From Ostrinia nubilalis (lineage: Eukaryota > Arthropoda > Insecta > Lepidoptera > Crambidae), in contig NC_087104.1 of assembly GCF_963855985.1 (NCBI RefSeq), forward strand, positions 4,588,001-4,652,000: a DNA stretch of 64,000 nucleotides, written 5' to 3'. Position numbers and translations under genes: made by a program. This document shows, in pieces, positions 32,165 to 42,546 of the stretch. Each line of letters starts with the position of its first letter. Within the stretch, counting starts at the first letter, position 1. The notes under the pieces were generated by a model that was not told where the DNA came from, made no database searches, and was given only the letters and a program-made list of their open reading frames with translations.

Positions 32165-32475
32165 AATACTTAACTTCTTAGTACGTGTAAATCAGCCTTT
32201 AGAAGACGGCCAAAATAGACTTTAATATTCTTATAATATTTCGTAACGTTACGCTACGAAGCTGCTACAGTGTAGCATGTGCGAAAATGCTACAACGTAT
32301 GTAGCAAATCGTAGCATCGTTCGTAGACACTCGCTCAAAATAGGGTCTGATTGTGAAACTACGGAACGGTGAGCGTTTGGTAATTTTGATCTTCTGTTGT
32401 CAAACATTCTGGTGTCTCTCTGTGTGTGAAAGAGATGGATAGACCGAATATTTTCAGTTTATGTGTACCTACTTA
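32165..32475. other. No gene; GTAGC-word cluster
   Basis: 32255-32335 is rich in GTAGCA/TGCTAC words in both orientations, possibly part of a small MITE. Ends not resolved. Confidence 0.35.
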
Positions 32476-32600
32476 TGCCCGTATTCACAAACATTACTAT
32501 GAGGTCTCACAGTGCGCGTGGACGCACAGGGTGACACGTGAACCAATCACAGAGCTCTCGATTTGCTGCTTCACTTAAGCAAGCATCGTTTGATAATACG
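32476..32600. mobile_element. GCCCGTATTCACAAAC MITE, copy 1
   Basis: GCCCGTATTCACAAACATTA, GAGGTCTCACAGTGCGCGTG and GTGACACGTGAACCAATCAC. The right end is short and diverged. Other copies: 40589, 48920, 51806, 59682. Confidence 0.7.
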
Positions 32601-33251
32601 TGCGTTAGAAACTGACTTAGGTAATTCTATATTTAAGTACACAAATATGAGTGTTTGTTTACACAATCTAGCATTAACGGTCACTTGATAATGCTATCTA
32701 TTATAAGTATACCCCCAGGAATATCAGGTCTCGATAATATGCAGTAACAACTTTTTGGGACAAACAAGTGGATATCGAACGAAGTCACGACCAATAGCTC
32801 TATGTAAGAAACACAGTCTGGATAGTTAATTTTATTTAAAACTTTACTTCACAAAAGGAGAATCCCGAATAACTAACTAAATCCCAAAGAACATGAGTAC
32901 TTTTAGAGGATAACTGCTCAAACTCCTAACGAAATCGTACTATAACAAAGAATGAACACATTCTCACACTTGACACGAAAACCTCAGTCGTTGGAATATT
33001 ATAATTCTGGCCCGAATAATATGTGGAATGCTGAGCATGGTAGAAAAGGACAGAAGGTTCATTGAAAAATAATTATAAGTATCACTATACTATTCATTCA
33101 CTGATCACTATCACACCCCCGCGTGTTAATTAGGTACAAATATTTAAAAGTGTTATAACGAAAAATGATGAAATGGTCTTGATGTCAATTGATATCGCTG
33201 ATCTTTACAAGCCACCATAGGCGACTTAGTGTGCTCCTCAACTAAATTACT
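32601..33251. other. Unremarkable stretch
   Basis: Nothing recognised. Confidence 0.5.
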
Positions 33252-33412
33252 ACTGAATATTAAACAAAGTCGCTTTCCTGTCTGTTTGTTACTATGTATG
33301 CTTAGATCTTTAAAACTACGCAACGGATTTTGATGCGGTTTTTTTAATAGGAGTGATTCAAGAGGAAGGTTTTTAAGTAAGTATAATACATTGTACCTGT
33401 GCGAAGCAGTAC
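33252..33412 (+). mobile_element. Helitron-like fragment
   Basis: CTGTCTGTTTGTTACTATGT, GCTTAGATCTTTAAAACTAC, GCAACGGATTTTGATGCGGT and CTGTGCGAAGC are the usual internal blocks of a common lepidopteran Helitron. No CTRR end seen. Confidence 0.5.
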
Positions 33413-33542
33413 AAAATATGATACATTCGTTTCATTCACACAATCAGGTTTATTCAAGCGAGCTATATTAATATCCTAACCAAACTAGCAACCATTAACG
33501 TACCTATTTAAATATTTTTAACTAATTTTGTATGGAAATTAA

Positions 33543-33639
33543 AGCCCGGTCCGTGAGCACGTAGAATTTTCATTATTATAGAGATATATTATTAGAAGGG
33601 GTCATTGGACAAAATACTACGTGCTCACGGACCAGACTA
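33543..33639. mobile_element. TIR MITE (GGTCCGTGAGCACGTAG)
   Basis: AGCCCGGTCCGTGAGCACGT and ACGTGCTCACGGACCAGACT are inverted ends of a 97-bp element. Target duplication unclear. Confidence 0.7.
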
Positions 33640-33955
33640 TAGTACTTCCTGATCTAAACGGGCGGACCTACTGTTTGTACTTTACTCATTTATTATTTTC
33701 GTTCCGTTCCGCCCCTTGCTGATTCACTCTTATTCTAATAAGGGCATTGTATTCGCTGTCAGAATAGTTATGAAGAACAATAAAAGAGCCCTTTTCAATC
33801 ATAAACCTCTGTAATAATGGCAATTTTTATGCCCTCACGGTTTTTGCAATTTTGCTTTTAAGCGCGGATTACACCACAAGCTGTAAGCTACCTGTGGCCT
33901 AATTCAAGTAACAAAACTTCAACGATATGCAAGCGATTTGATTTTGTTTCGATTT

Positions 33956-34146
33956 CAATGAGGGTTTTCGCGATTGAAAAATCCGCCAGATGGCAATACG
34001 TAGACGGGAGGTCCAAATTCTGCATGATTGGTGGATTTTGGCATATCTGTCAATGTCATGTCAAAAATAACCAATCATGCAGCATTTGGACCTCGCGTCT
34101 ACGTATTGCCATCTGGCGGATTTTTCAATCGCGAAAACCCTCATTG
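33956..34146. mobile_element. CAATGAGGG foldback MITE, intact copy
   Basis: CAATGAGGGTTTTCGCGATT through GAGGTCCAAATTCTGCATGA, mirrored to ATCGCGAAAACCCTCATTG. Arms about 80 bp. Serves as the empty-site reference for the hAT-type MITE at 23156-23469. Confidence 0.9.
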
Positions 34147-34479
34147 TTGCCTTCGCGGGTCCGCGGTATTTTGAAGTTTGGTTTAATCGGATGACAGCGA
34201 TTAAATGTCAAATGACAAATCGCTGACTTGCGTCCTTGCGTTCTTAACGAGTAGTCGTCTGTTTTTCAATAGGACGACTTCTAAACGTCAACGACATTTT
34301 GACTGTTTCAAAATATGTACCTACATTTAGGCCACTGAGCTCTACTGTATGATATCTTCGGTACTTTTACAAACTTAGTAAACACCCCAAGAAAAAATGC
34401 AATTAGATAGTGATGAAATTATTTGGTTCAAAAATGAAAATAGAACCTATTGCCTACTGAAAGATGTTTGAATACGGTC
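34147..34479. other. Unremarkable stretch
   Basis: No gene or repeat recognised. Confidence 0.5.
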
Positions 34480-34625
34480 GGTGGTAAATGGCATTTCTGG
34501 TATTGGGTTCGAATCCCACTCGGGGCAAAATGTATGTGTTATGTCGAGAATGCTTTAGTGCATTAAGTTCGCCTTATGTACAAATTTATTTTGGCATTAA
34601 AGTTTAAATAAATAAATAAATAAAT
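34480..34625 (+). mobile_element. tRNA-derived SINE with AATA tail
   Basis: GGTATTGGGTTCGAATCCCA then CTCGGGG is a tRNA T arm with intact pol III B box. It is followed by a body (GTTATGTCGAGAATGCTTTA) and an (AATA)n tail (34606-34625). The 5' part and A box are weak or truncated. Confidence 0.65.
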
Positions 34626-35274
34626 GAGCAAGAGCATTTACACGACTTACCAGTATCTATCGACGATATGATTTATACATATAATACCAAATGGGTGCCC
34701 TCTCAGACGCATAACGTTTTTCATCATAATTTAGTTTGACATAACAGGATTTGCATAACGTTTTTTCGCATAAACTTTGATATGCATAGTTTACTAAATG
34801 CATAATGGTTTCTTAGGCATAATAATAACTTTATCTAATTTTCAATACCATAATTTAAATAATCATAAATGTAAAGAACATAATTTTTATATACCTAAAG
34901 TTTGTTTTTAATAAAATACGATAAACATAATGTAATTATTTATAACATTTAAAGTCATAAATATTGTCTATAAGAGCAACCAACATTGAAGAGTAAATAA
35001 TTATGTATTTGTGATGTTGCGAACGATCCTCCTTCCCCTTTTTACTCTTTCGGCCTATAGATTTGTAAAAAGTAAATTCTCTGTATCATTGTCATTTTTG
35101 TTCTTAATTTTTGACCTGTCTCTTAGAAAACTTAAGCTCGTGAAAATACATTCTGTTTGATCTCGAATCCCTCTTATCTATTATAACGCACATATTATAC
35201 AGTCCACATTTCTTTTACAACATTAAGTTTGCCTGGTCTGGAATTATGTAGATCCCGACTGGCCGTGGTCTCTT

Positions 35275-35510
35275 CCACGTGGTACTAGTCTGCCCTATAC
35301 TAGAGTGTAATTTAAAAGCCGGAGGCGCGGAGGGAGTGCGGTCCTCGCTCGCTGTAACATATATCCGGCAGCCGTGCGAGCTGGAGCGGCTGAGGCTGGT
35401 CGCCGAAGGCGACCAGCAAGCCGAAGCTGCGGAAGCGAGCATGGCATGCCGGGTATATGTTACGCCAGAGCGGAAGGACCGCACTTCCCGCAGCGCCGGA
35501 GATAAGGCAA
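35275..35510. repeat. GC-rich core with nested hairpins (copy 2)
   Basis: GTCTGCCCTATACTAGAGTG opens it. Three nested inverted pairs: GTGCGGTCCT/AGGACCGCAC (35336-35345, 35475-35484), GTAACATATATCCGGCA/TGCCGGGTATATGTTAC (35354-35370, 35447-35463) and CTGGTCGCC/GGCGACCAG (35396-35416, GAA loop). The whole 149 nt can fold as one arm. Homologous to 11285-11520. Confidence 0.75.
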
Positions 35511-35511
35511 T

Positions 35512-35785
35512 CCTAATGCTTGCTTGCATGCTTGCTTGCATGCTTGCTTGCATGCTTGCTTGCATGCTTGCTTGCATCCTTGCTTGCATGCATGCTTCCT
35601 TGCTGCTTGCTTGCATGCTTGCTTGCTGCATGCTTGCGTGCTTGCTGCTTGATTGCATGCTTGCTGCTTGCTTGCAGGCTTGCTTGTTTGCATCCTTGCT
35701 TGCATGCATGCTTACATGCTTCCTTGCAGCTTGCTTGCATGCTTGCTGTTTTATTGCAAGCTTGCTGCTTGCTTGCTTGTCTATT
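35512..35785. repeat. GCTT/GCAT microsatellite
   Basis: TGCTTGCATGCTTGCTTGCA type array with later TGCTGCTTGC variants. All open frames across it are repeat artefacts. Confidence 0.9.
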
Positions 35786-36112
35786 TATATTTGTTAACTT
35801 ATATTTTATATGTATAACATTTTTATATTTCATATTTGTTAACATTATGGTATTTTGTAATGGTATTATCAATGGTAATATTTATGGCATTGGTTTAGAT
35901 GCCAATAAATGTTATGCCTAGAAATCTTTATTAAAAAAACAAGAATACAGAAAAAATATATACTAAAATATTATTATAATAAAAGTGGTTATGGCAAAAA
36001 AAATATGACTTATGATTTTATTCTGTATGAACGTTATGCGAAATGATGAGTATGCCAAAAAACTTTATGCACTCTTAAATTATGACAATATTTTTTATGC
36101 AACCGAATATGG

Positions 36113-36143
36113 ACCCCGGGCGAAGCCGCGGGCGGAAAGCTAG
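36113..36143 (+). mobile_element. Helitron 3' terminus
   Basis: CCCGGGCGAAGCCGCGGGCG, then GAAAG and CTAG before T: GC hairpin followed by the CTRR end. The 5' part of this Helitron is not identified; the word-arm element lies directly upstream. Confidence 0.65.
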
Positions 36144-36146
36144 TAC

Positions 36147-36450
36147 TTAATACAAATAACAATCGTAAATAAGAACTGTGCACAAACTCCAGCCCCAATC
36201 TCATCTCGTTAATGTCAAATATAATATTCTCGAACCCTCTTAAACGTCAAATCATGCGCCTATGTCAAAACACTATCGATATTGGAACGATTCAATTTCA
36301 GTAATCTGCTAATTTTGGGAACCCCATCACTTTCTTAATGTGACATTTGACCTTATTAATATTTCATTCGAATACATTTACTTTATCAAACGAGACGACA
36401 TTGTGAGTTAAATCAGAGTTAAATTAAATATCATGAGATTTTTATGAGAT
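36147..36450. other. Unremarkable stretch
   Basis: Nothing recognised. Confidence 0.5.
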
Positions 36451-36593
36451 TTGACAAGTGTTCGTTTCAGTTTTAGTCAAATGACGACGTCTACTGCTGG
36501 ACAAAGGCCTCCCCCAAGGTTTTCCACAACAACAACCTGCGCCGCCCCCGTCAAGGCACGTCCCATCCCTCCCTCCGAAATCCTTGACAAGTG
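36451..36593 (-). mobile_element. RTE 3' end (AACG family), 10-bp TSD
   Basis: Minus strand carries the QQW..F end of the AACG-tailed RTE (GTCCAGCAGTAGACGTCG reversed) for about 75 bp, then diverged GC-rich sequence. TTGACAAGTG at 36451-36460 and 36584-36593 is an exact target duplication. Confidence 0.75.
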
Positions 36594-37170
36594 TGTAAAA
36601 TACTAATTAATTAATAACGTAATTAGGTACTAAATGTGAGCCGCGTATTCTCCAAATTATTTTTAAAACCAAGCTATAAATATATTATGCAGATTAATTT
36701 TAATGACAGTAAAATATGAGATTTCTTTTATGAAACATAAAAACATCTAATAATATAAAACCTATCTGGAAAAAGTGTTTATTCTTTTGGCTTCAAATTA
36801 AGTGATTTTACCAGAAGAAAATGAGGGCTTTAAGCTAATTTTACATTCTATTATTATTATAAAAAGCTATGAACTTTATACTGCTTTATATTAGTAGCAG
36901 ATACGAGTAACGTGCGTTCACGTAAACAAATCGTTATGTCATCGATTCTCTGTAGATATCGATAACTCGTTCTCTCAAGTTACTTCCTACTGTCAACCAT
37001 CTCGATAAGGTAATCGAATAATCGTTGAACTGTTCCTGATGTTGAAACAGTAGGATCACTACTGGAATATTGTGATGGGTTGTTTGTTGCTTTTTCGACT
37101 GTTATTGAGATTTGAGATATGATTTACCTTACAAGTAAAGAGCTGTTTATCAATTGAAAACAAAACTTTT
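36594..37170. other. Unremarkable stretch
   Basis: No gene or repeat recognised. Confidence 0.5.
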
Positions 37171-37172
37171 TT

Positions 37173-37733
37173 TTAACACGCTCACTGCGTAACCATTTTT
37201 CGTAGACTTTCAGCCAGTGCGTATGAGGTCTTTTCGAGTCAATATTGAACTTCTTTACAGTGCGTATGAGACCTTTTCTGCCTCACAAAATATTGTTTCT
37301 AAAAATACTTTAAATATAGCTCAGGAAAGACAATATTGGCTTGAAACTTTTCTATTATAAACTTAAACAGATGTTTAACCTTAAACTAGCTTCGCCCGCA
37401 GTTAAGACATTTTGGTATTGAATAAATTAAAAAAATATATATGACATCTTTTCTGCCTCATTTCGCACTGAAAGAAAGTCCAATTTGTGTCTCGACTAGG
37501 GATGGGAATAAAACAAAATTTCAGTTACCATAAAATTTTAATATTTGTTTTTAATTAAAGTGTTTTTCATTAAAACAGGGCAAACAGTAGAATTTGTCAC
37601 ACAGAACACAAAAAGTTTCAATTTTTTTAGTTTTTTTTTTTGCAGCCTGAGTGCTATTTAGTGTTAGTCTTAATCTGTCGTAGCAACCTACGCAGCGCTT
37701 TCGTTGACGTCGTCGGTCCACCTTTTTGACCAT
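37173..37733 (-). mobile_element. piggyBac-like transposase C-terminus and element end
   Basis: The minus-strand frame 37733-37551 encodes RRRQRKRCVGCYDRLRLTLN, then KIETFCVLCDKFYCLPCFNE and KH before the stop. Spacing CxxC...CxxC..C..CF..H matches the cysteine-rich C-terminal domain of piggyBac-family transposases. Downstream on this strand, TGAGGCAGAAAAG and CCTCATACGCACTG recur three times as subterminal repeats (37217-37460). The end GGTTACGCAGTGAGCGTG abuts TTAA at 37173-37176, the piggyBac target. The transposase core is missing. Confidence 0.65.
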
Positions 37734-38046
37734 ACTTCGTACAATAGGTACTATGAAATCTCCGTCTCTAATTGCCGCCTCAGAAACTCTGTACAGAGTT
37801 TTACAGATTGACCGCCAAACAACGAGTTTACGAGTAGAACAAAGGTACCTACAGAAGAAAGTTAAACTGTCATTGGACCTGCTCTACTTTAACTTTTGTT
37901 ACGCCACGATTGCCACGAAATGTCTCGGTATAGGAAAACTTTGTAACGAGTATGTTTGTGCCATTTCGAGAACGAGATGAGAATGATAACGATACTTCAG
38001 GTAAATGTCAGCGAGTTAAATAGGTAAATGTAACCTGTTTAGTATT
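37734..38046. other. Unremarkable stretch
   Basis: An 84-codon plus frame (37726-37980) has no recognisable homology. Confidence 0.45.
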
Positions 38047-38150
38047 AGGTTATCTGGAAGAGATCGCTTTAATAGCGATAAGACCGCCTAAATTGATCTT
38101 TTGTGTATTTCTTTCTTTTCTTGTCTTGTCTTGTAGAGTACATTAAGGTG
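38047..38150. repeat. Dispersed repeat TCTGGAAGAGATCGCT, copy 2
   Basis: ATCTGGAAGAGATCGCTTTA then ATAGCGATAAGACCGCC and a TTTCTTTTCTTG tract; matches 7467-7576. Confidence 0.55.
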
Positions 38151-38166
38151 TGTTCTATCTATCTAT

Positions 38167-38340
38167 CTACGCGTGGACCTCGTTTTACCCCCATAAGGGT
38201 GGAGTTTCGTAAAATCAATTCTTAGCGGATGTCTACACCCTATAAGGAACCTGCCACATTTCAAGTTTGAGGTGTTATAGTTTCTGTAATTTCGTGATTA
38301 ATCAGTGAGTGGTATTTCGCTTTTATACATACTATATACA
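38167..38340 (-). mobile_element. Helitron fragment, reverse
   Basis: GTGGACCTCGTTTTACCCCC, GTGGAGTTTCGTAAAATCAA and TAATTTCGTGATTAATCAGT are the reverse of the Helitron family at 18051. The terminal CTAG is not preserved. Confidence 0.6.
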
Positions 38341-38344
38341 CAAT

Positions 38345-38741
38345 ATACATGTATACAAGAAGAAGATATCAGCTGGTACACTTTTCATAGTCAGAGATTA
38401 ACTCGCATAACCAAGTGAACTTGTATTCAACGAATTCGAACCTAATGATTCTCAAAATGATCCAATGTACATTACCACCGTGCCATCGGGTCTTCATGTT
38501 AAAAATAATGTAAGTATAACTTTACATTTCAAATTTTCTATAAGCCGTTTAGTGGCTATTCCATAAAAGCCGAGTCCACTAAGTATATTGAAATAAGGGT
38601 AAGTATATTGAATTTTCTGCACTAACCATAAATTTATCCAAGTGAAATCTTATCGAATTCAATATATCTGTGGTACTTACTGAGTCAGCAAGAAAATAGA
38701 TATTTCGGCTAGACACTCACATTAACTAATATTACTTCCTA
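38345..38741. other. Unremarkable stretch
   Basis: Nothing recognised. Confidence 0.5.
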
Positions 38742-38882
38742 TACATCCTGTAGTTTCTACCAGGGTGGAACTTCGAACTCCCCCTGTGTTCTTCTGATAA
38801 TTTCGTTGCGGGTCCAATGACAGTTTAACTTGACCTTCACTGGTTGGGTTTTTATTGGCGGTCAAGCTGTAGATCTTGGCTA
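38742..38882 (-). repeat. Dispersed repeat, reverse copy
   Basis: TTCTTCTGATAATTTCGTTG, ACTTGACCTTCACTGGTTGG and GGTCAAGCTGTAGATCTTGG match 18398-18510 in reverse. Confidence 0.55.
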
Positions 38883-40588
38883 TTAAAAGGAAGACGCGCT
38901 ATAAGTTTTTGAAGACCGAAGCCGTCAGCAAAAGCTAGTGAGGTAAATGCTAACCTTACATGATTTATCTCTTCGATAGATTTATTTTGGCGACAACAAA
39001 CCGATAATGATGTACCAAAATAACTTTTATGAAGTAATATTTGTTTTTCCGTGCCCATGTTAGGTAACAAACCTAAATATTTCTGAAAGTCATCCTTTTA
39101 CTTGAGAAGTTTTGTTTCTGAGTAATGAGTTTATTTCTAAATCTTTATCGAGACATCGAGCAAGAATAAATATAGGTAGGTAGTTAAGTATTCTACTTAC
39201 CAAAATTAAATTTTCGTGGTGTTTTTACTACTTTTTGTGTCGCTATCAAAACAGGCAGTCGACTTCAGGATTTTAGGTTATGTTGTAGGTGATAAGTAGA
39301 TGTATAGGTAAGAAAGGTAATAATATTTCTTTGAAATTCCCTCCGTAGCTGTCGCTAGCTTCGTGTCGCTAACTACGGAGGGAATTTCATAGAAATAGGA
39401 AACCAGTAGTTTCGCTGCGACACGTCGTTCGCTGCTGCCTCATGTCGTTTGCTACCAACTTATACCTTTAATTTCGTGTGCCATTAGGATTCGTATTTCA
39501 TAACGGCAGTAGAGCAATCTAGTCAAATATTGTTTTAAGATGTTTACCTATATAGGTATTTAAGGATTAGATACGAACTAATATTTCCGGTTCCGAAGAG
39601 GGTTGGAAATCCAGCTGGTATCGTCTAAAATTGGAAATTTGATGGGTGACTAAACTTCCGAATTTAGCGTTACAAAATAAATACTCGAACAGCAATCTAT
39701 TTGAATAATATTGACTTTCTGGGAAAAATAAACTTAAAAACTAAGGAAAAAATATCACAAAATAAATATTCGTTTATGAAACTAACATAAACAGTTTAGA
39801 ATAAATTGCTGCTTTGACGTGCTGATACAAGTTTATACTTACTAAAATAAAGTTTTTCCAAGTAACGGAAAATTCGAAAAGAAAAGTTATGACATGGAAA
39901 ATGTAGACAACTTTCTCAGAATGAAATATCTAACAGAGTAACCGCAAGTATCTAAATATGTATTTATAAGAAGAATCTGAATAAAAACACAAGGTAAGAA
40001 ATAAAACAAAACTTTGACTTTGCTTTTCGCCTAAAAAGGACATTTACTTGCAACGGGACAACACCGAATAAATACTAGTACCTACCATGCCTAGTACTTT
40101 TACTATAGAAAATCCATAACATCACACAGAAACCCAATAATGTAGTGGAACTGCAAAAGGCATTTTCCGGTTTTATACAAAGAATGAATTAATTTGCTGA
40201 TCTTTAAGTCCAAAAGCTTCGAATACAACGATTTTCGCTTATATTTAAACTATTTTTACAACAGTATTTTGTTACTGAATGAGTATCATACTTTAGTTAG
40301 AATATCGCACACCCAAGTCAATTGAAATATTTTTGGATTTTCTACAGCACTACGACTATGACATCATCAGGTCGCGAACTCTATTTATTTCAAAGCTACT
40401 AAAATCTAATTTTACAGCCAATTGAAAACTAACTCGATACAGTAAAGAGTACGGACACTCGGCTGGATACAGTTACAGTGTTATTTTAAGAAGTTGTGTC
40501 AACTGACCTATTGATGCGTAACAAGTGACGAAGGAATGAGATCATTCATCAACTCGAGGCTTCCCATGCCCTGCAGGGGGACTATCGC
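38883..40588. other. No gene; one hairpin
   Basis: 39325-39397: ATTTCTTTGAAATTCCCTCC GTAG and CTAC GGAGGGAATTTCATAGAAAT pair around GTCGCTAGCTTCGTGTCGC, probably a MITE or half of one. The rest is plain AT-rich DNA. Confidence 0.5.
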
Positions 40589-40731
40589 CCGTATTCACAA
40601 ACATTACTATGAGGTCTCACAGTGCGCGTGGACGCATAGGGTGACACATGAACCAATCACAGAGCTCTATTCAACGCTGTGCGTTCGATTTGCTGCTTCA
40701 CTTAAGCAAGCATCGTTTGTGAACATGGGCG
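40589..40731. mobile_element. GCCCGTATTCACAAAC MITE copy
   Basis: GCCCGTATTCACAAACATTA at the left and AAGCATCGTTTGTGAACATG GGCG at the right; interior GAACCAATCACAGAGCTCTA TTC. Confidence 0.8.
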
Positions 40732-41385
40732 TATATTATTTACTTTACTTGCTTTTATCTGATGCACGACAACAATTAAGAACATAAATCTGTTTTCTTG
40801 AATTTCCATCAATACCTGCACAGCTTTTGCTCCAAACATGGCCGCGTTCACCCTAAGGTCTCTAACTACATTCCAATCACGAGCAGCATCGGCACCCGGG
40901 ACACGGACCAATTTACATTTTCTTCAATTTAGTGGAAATGTCTGGAATTTCTTATTGATCTTCATTTAAAGCTGATCCAGGACTGTTTAGGAAACCAGCT
41001 TGATTTCATTACAGGTGGCCGATTTAGTTCCGAATTCATATTCAAATGTAATAGGTATGTATTTTTGTAAGTACGGACAAAGACACGACGTGCGTGATGT
41101 ATAATTATGATACGACGTAAGACCTAATTTCAACAAAAAATTAAAAAAACTTTCCTCGCGCAAAGGCTAAGTTATACAGTTAGGTATCCAGCGATGAAAT
41201 GCATGTTTGCCTCGTGGACACGCTTCATTAATGTTTTATTTTTTTATTTATAAAAATAATAATGTGTCAACTGCACTTAAATATGATTTTTTTAAATTTT
41301 ACTTTAGGTAATTATTTAAAAAACAAGTTCCACCTATTGCCAAGAAGATCTAATTGCAGTCTAGGAACTTAATTCAGGAGACGAA
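40732..41385. other. No secure gene; exon-like minus frame
   Basis: Minus strand near 40905-40800 reads VRVPGADAARDWNVVRDLRV, NAAMFGAKAVQVLMEI with higher GC than its surroundings. It could be an old exon or captured coding fragment, but I recognise no family and see no good acceptor. Confidence 0.25.
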
Positions 41386-41504
41386 TGCCCGTTTTCAATA
41401 TAAGTCCCTAATTTTTAAGTGACCCCTATAGTGACACATAATATTATGCATTGTGTTTTCATAGGGGTCACTTAAAAATTAGGGATTAATGGTGAAACCG
41501 GGCA
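41386..41504. mobile_element. TIR MITE (TGCCCGTTTTC)
   Basis: TGCCCGTTTTCAATATAAGT, CCCTAATTTTTAAGTGACCC and the inverse GGGTCACTTAAAAATTAGGG, GAAACCGGGCA. GAA on both sides. 119 bp. Confidence 0.75.
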
Positions 41505-42342
41505 GAAGGCAAATAATTGTATACTAAATCATCTAATTAATCAAATTGCAGATATAAAGGCGAAAATGATAAGTAATGAGAGTGCTGATTCACGGAATTG
41601 AAGTTTTATGGGCGATAATATAGATTGTTTATGGCCTTCTGTAGGTAGGTAGGTAGGTACTACCATCGGATTTGATCAACCATAAAAAAGTTTATTACAA
41701 TACCATATTTTACGGTTCTCGACGCCTTAGAACTCCATATAGTTATGGTGCTAGTTTCAATAGAAAATCATCATCACTTCTCTTCAGGTGAGATGCAGGC
41801 CAAGAGCTACTTCGTATTGGTGAAAGTAGCTGGAAAAAGTGGAAGACAATACTTTGTAGCACTAAGTGAGGGGAGCTTATTGTTGAAATAAGTTGTTGGA
41901 AAACTGGGCTGGTAATAGAAATGCAGATATACTCGTAGCTAGGCAGAGATGACAAAATTAAATTGATCATTTATGGAAACATTTATCAAACGTAACCTTG
42001 AAGATTGGGGATTTAAAAATACAAGACCACTGACGTCAAGAACCCCACTCTTTGGGTGACGCATTATGAAAGGTATGGCTAGATAATTATGTAAAGGTGC
42101 TCTCTCACTAGAAGTGAATTTGAACATAACGTATCCAAAATACAATTATCTAATTATTAATCGAATCTTAAACAGCCGACTATACATATTTGTTGTAAAA
42201 TAGCAATTATTATACTTAGCTCTAAAAGATGCCACAATGAATAACCTTACACGGGACTGTTCTCAATGCAACTAAGGTAAAATATTTTCACATAGGTACT
42301 TTTTACGTTTTCAAAGTTTTATCTCGTATTTTCATAGTAGGC
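41505..42342. other. Unremarkable stretch
   Basis: Contains a (GTAG)n run near 41642-41660. No gene recognised. Confidence 0.5.
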
Positions 42343-42546
42343 CTTTTTCCTGTGATGCCGATTTAATCCGCACGCGGACTGCCCGCAGTTCATTTCACAC
42401 ATTTTTTCCTATTGTACGCGGGTTACATGCATCTAACCAACCAGCAGCGTGATTAGAAACGAACGCCTCAGATTAGAGAGACCAGATCACAGATGAGACA
42501 GGGACCAGATCCACACTGGTACCGAAATCCGCATCACAGGAAAAAG
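42343..42546. mobile_element. CTTTTTCCTGTGATGC MITE
   Basis: CTTTTTCCTGTGATGCCGAT and ATCCGCATCACAGGAAAAAG are inverted ends of a 204-bp element. A diverged relative is at 49066-49190 and a half copy near 12385. Confidence 0.75.

Larger units (their letters stand above)
34690..36110. mobile_element. Word-arm element, copy 2
   Basis: GGGTGCC at the left; the right end reads GGACCC. The left arm (34705-34990) repeats GCATAA/CATAAT words every 15-20 bp (GCATAACG, GCATAAAC, GCATAATG). The right arm (35800-36105) carries the inverse (GTTATGCC, GTATGCC, CTTTATGC). The GC core and GCTT/GCAT array lie between, as in copy 1 at 10872-12133, although the arm words differ. No 9-bp TSD found. The right end runs straight into a Helitron 3' terminus. 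Confidence 0.6.

Noticed and set aside
34510..34530. tRNA gene suggested by GGGTTCGAATCCC
   Set aside because: Only the T arm is convincing, and an AATA tail and SINE body follow; called a SINE.
35215..35921. 172-, 164-, 133- and 119-codon frames
   Set aside because: Same microsatellite and the GC-rich core of the word-arm element; no codon or homology support.
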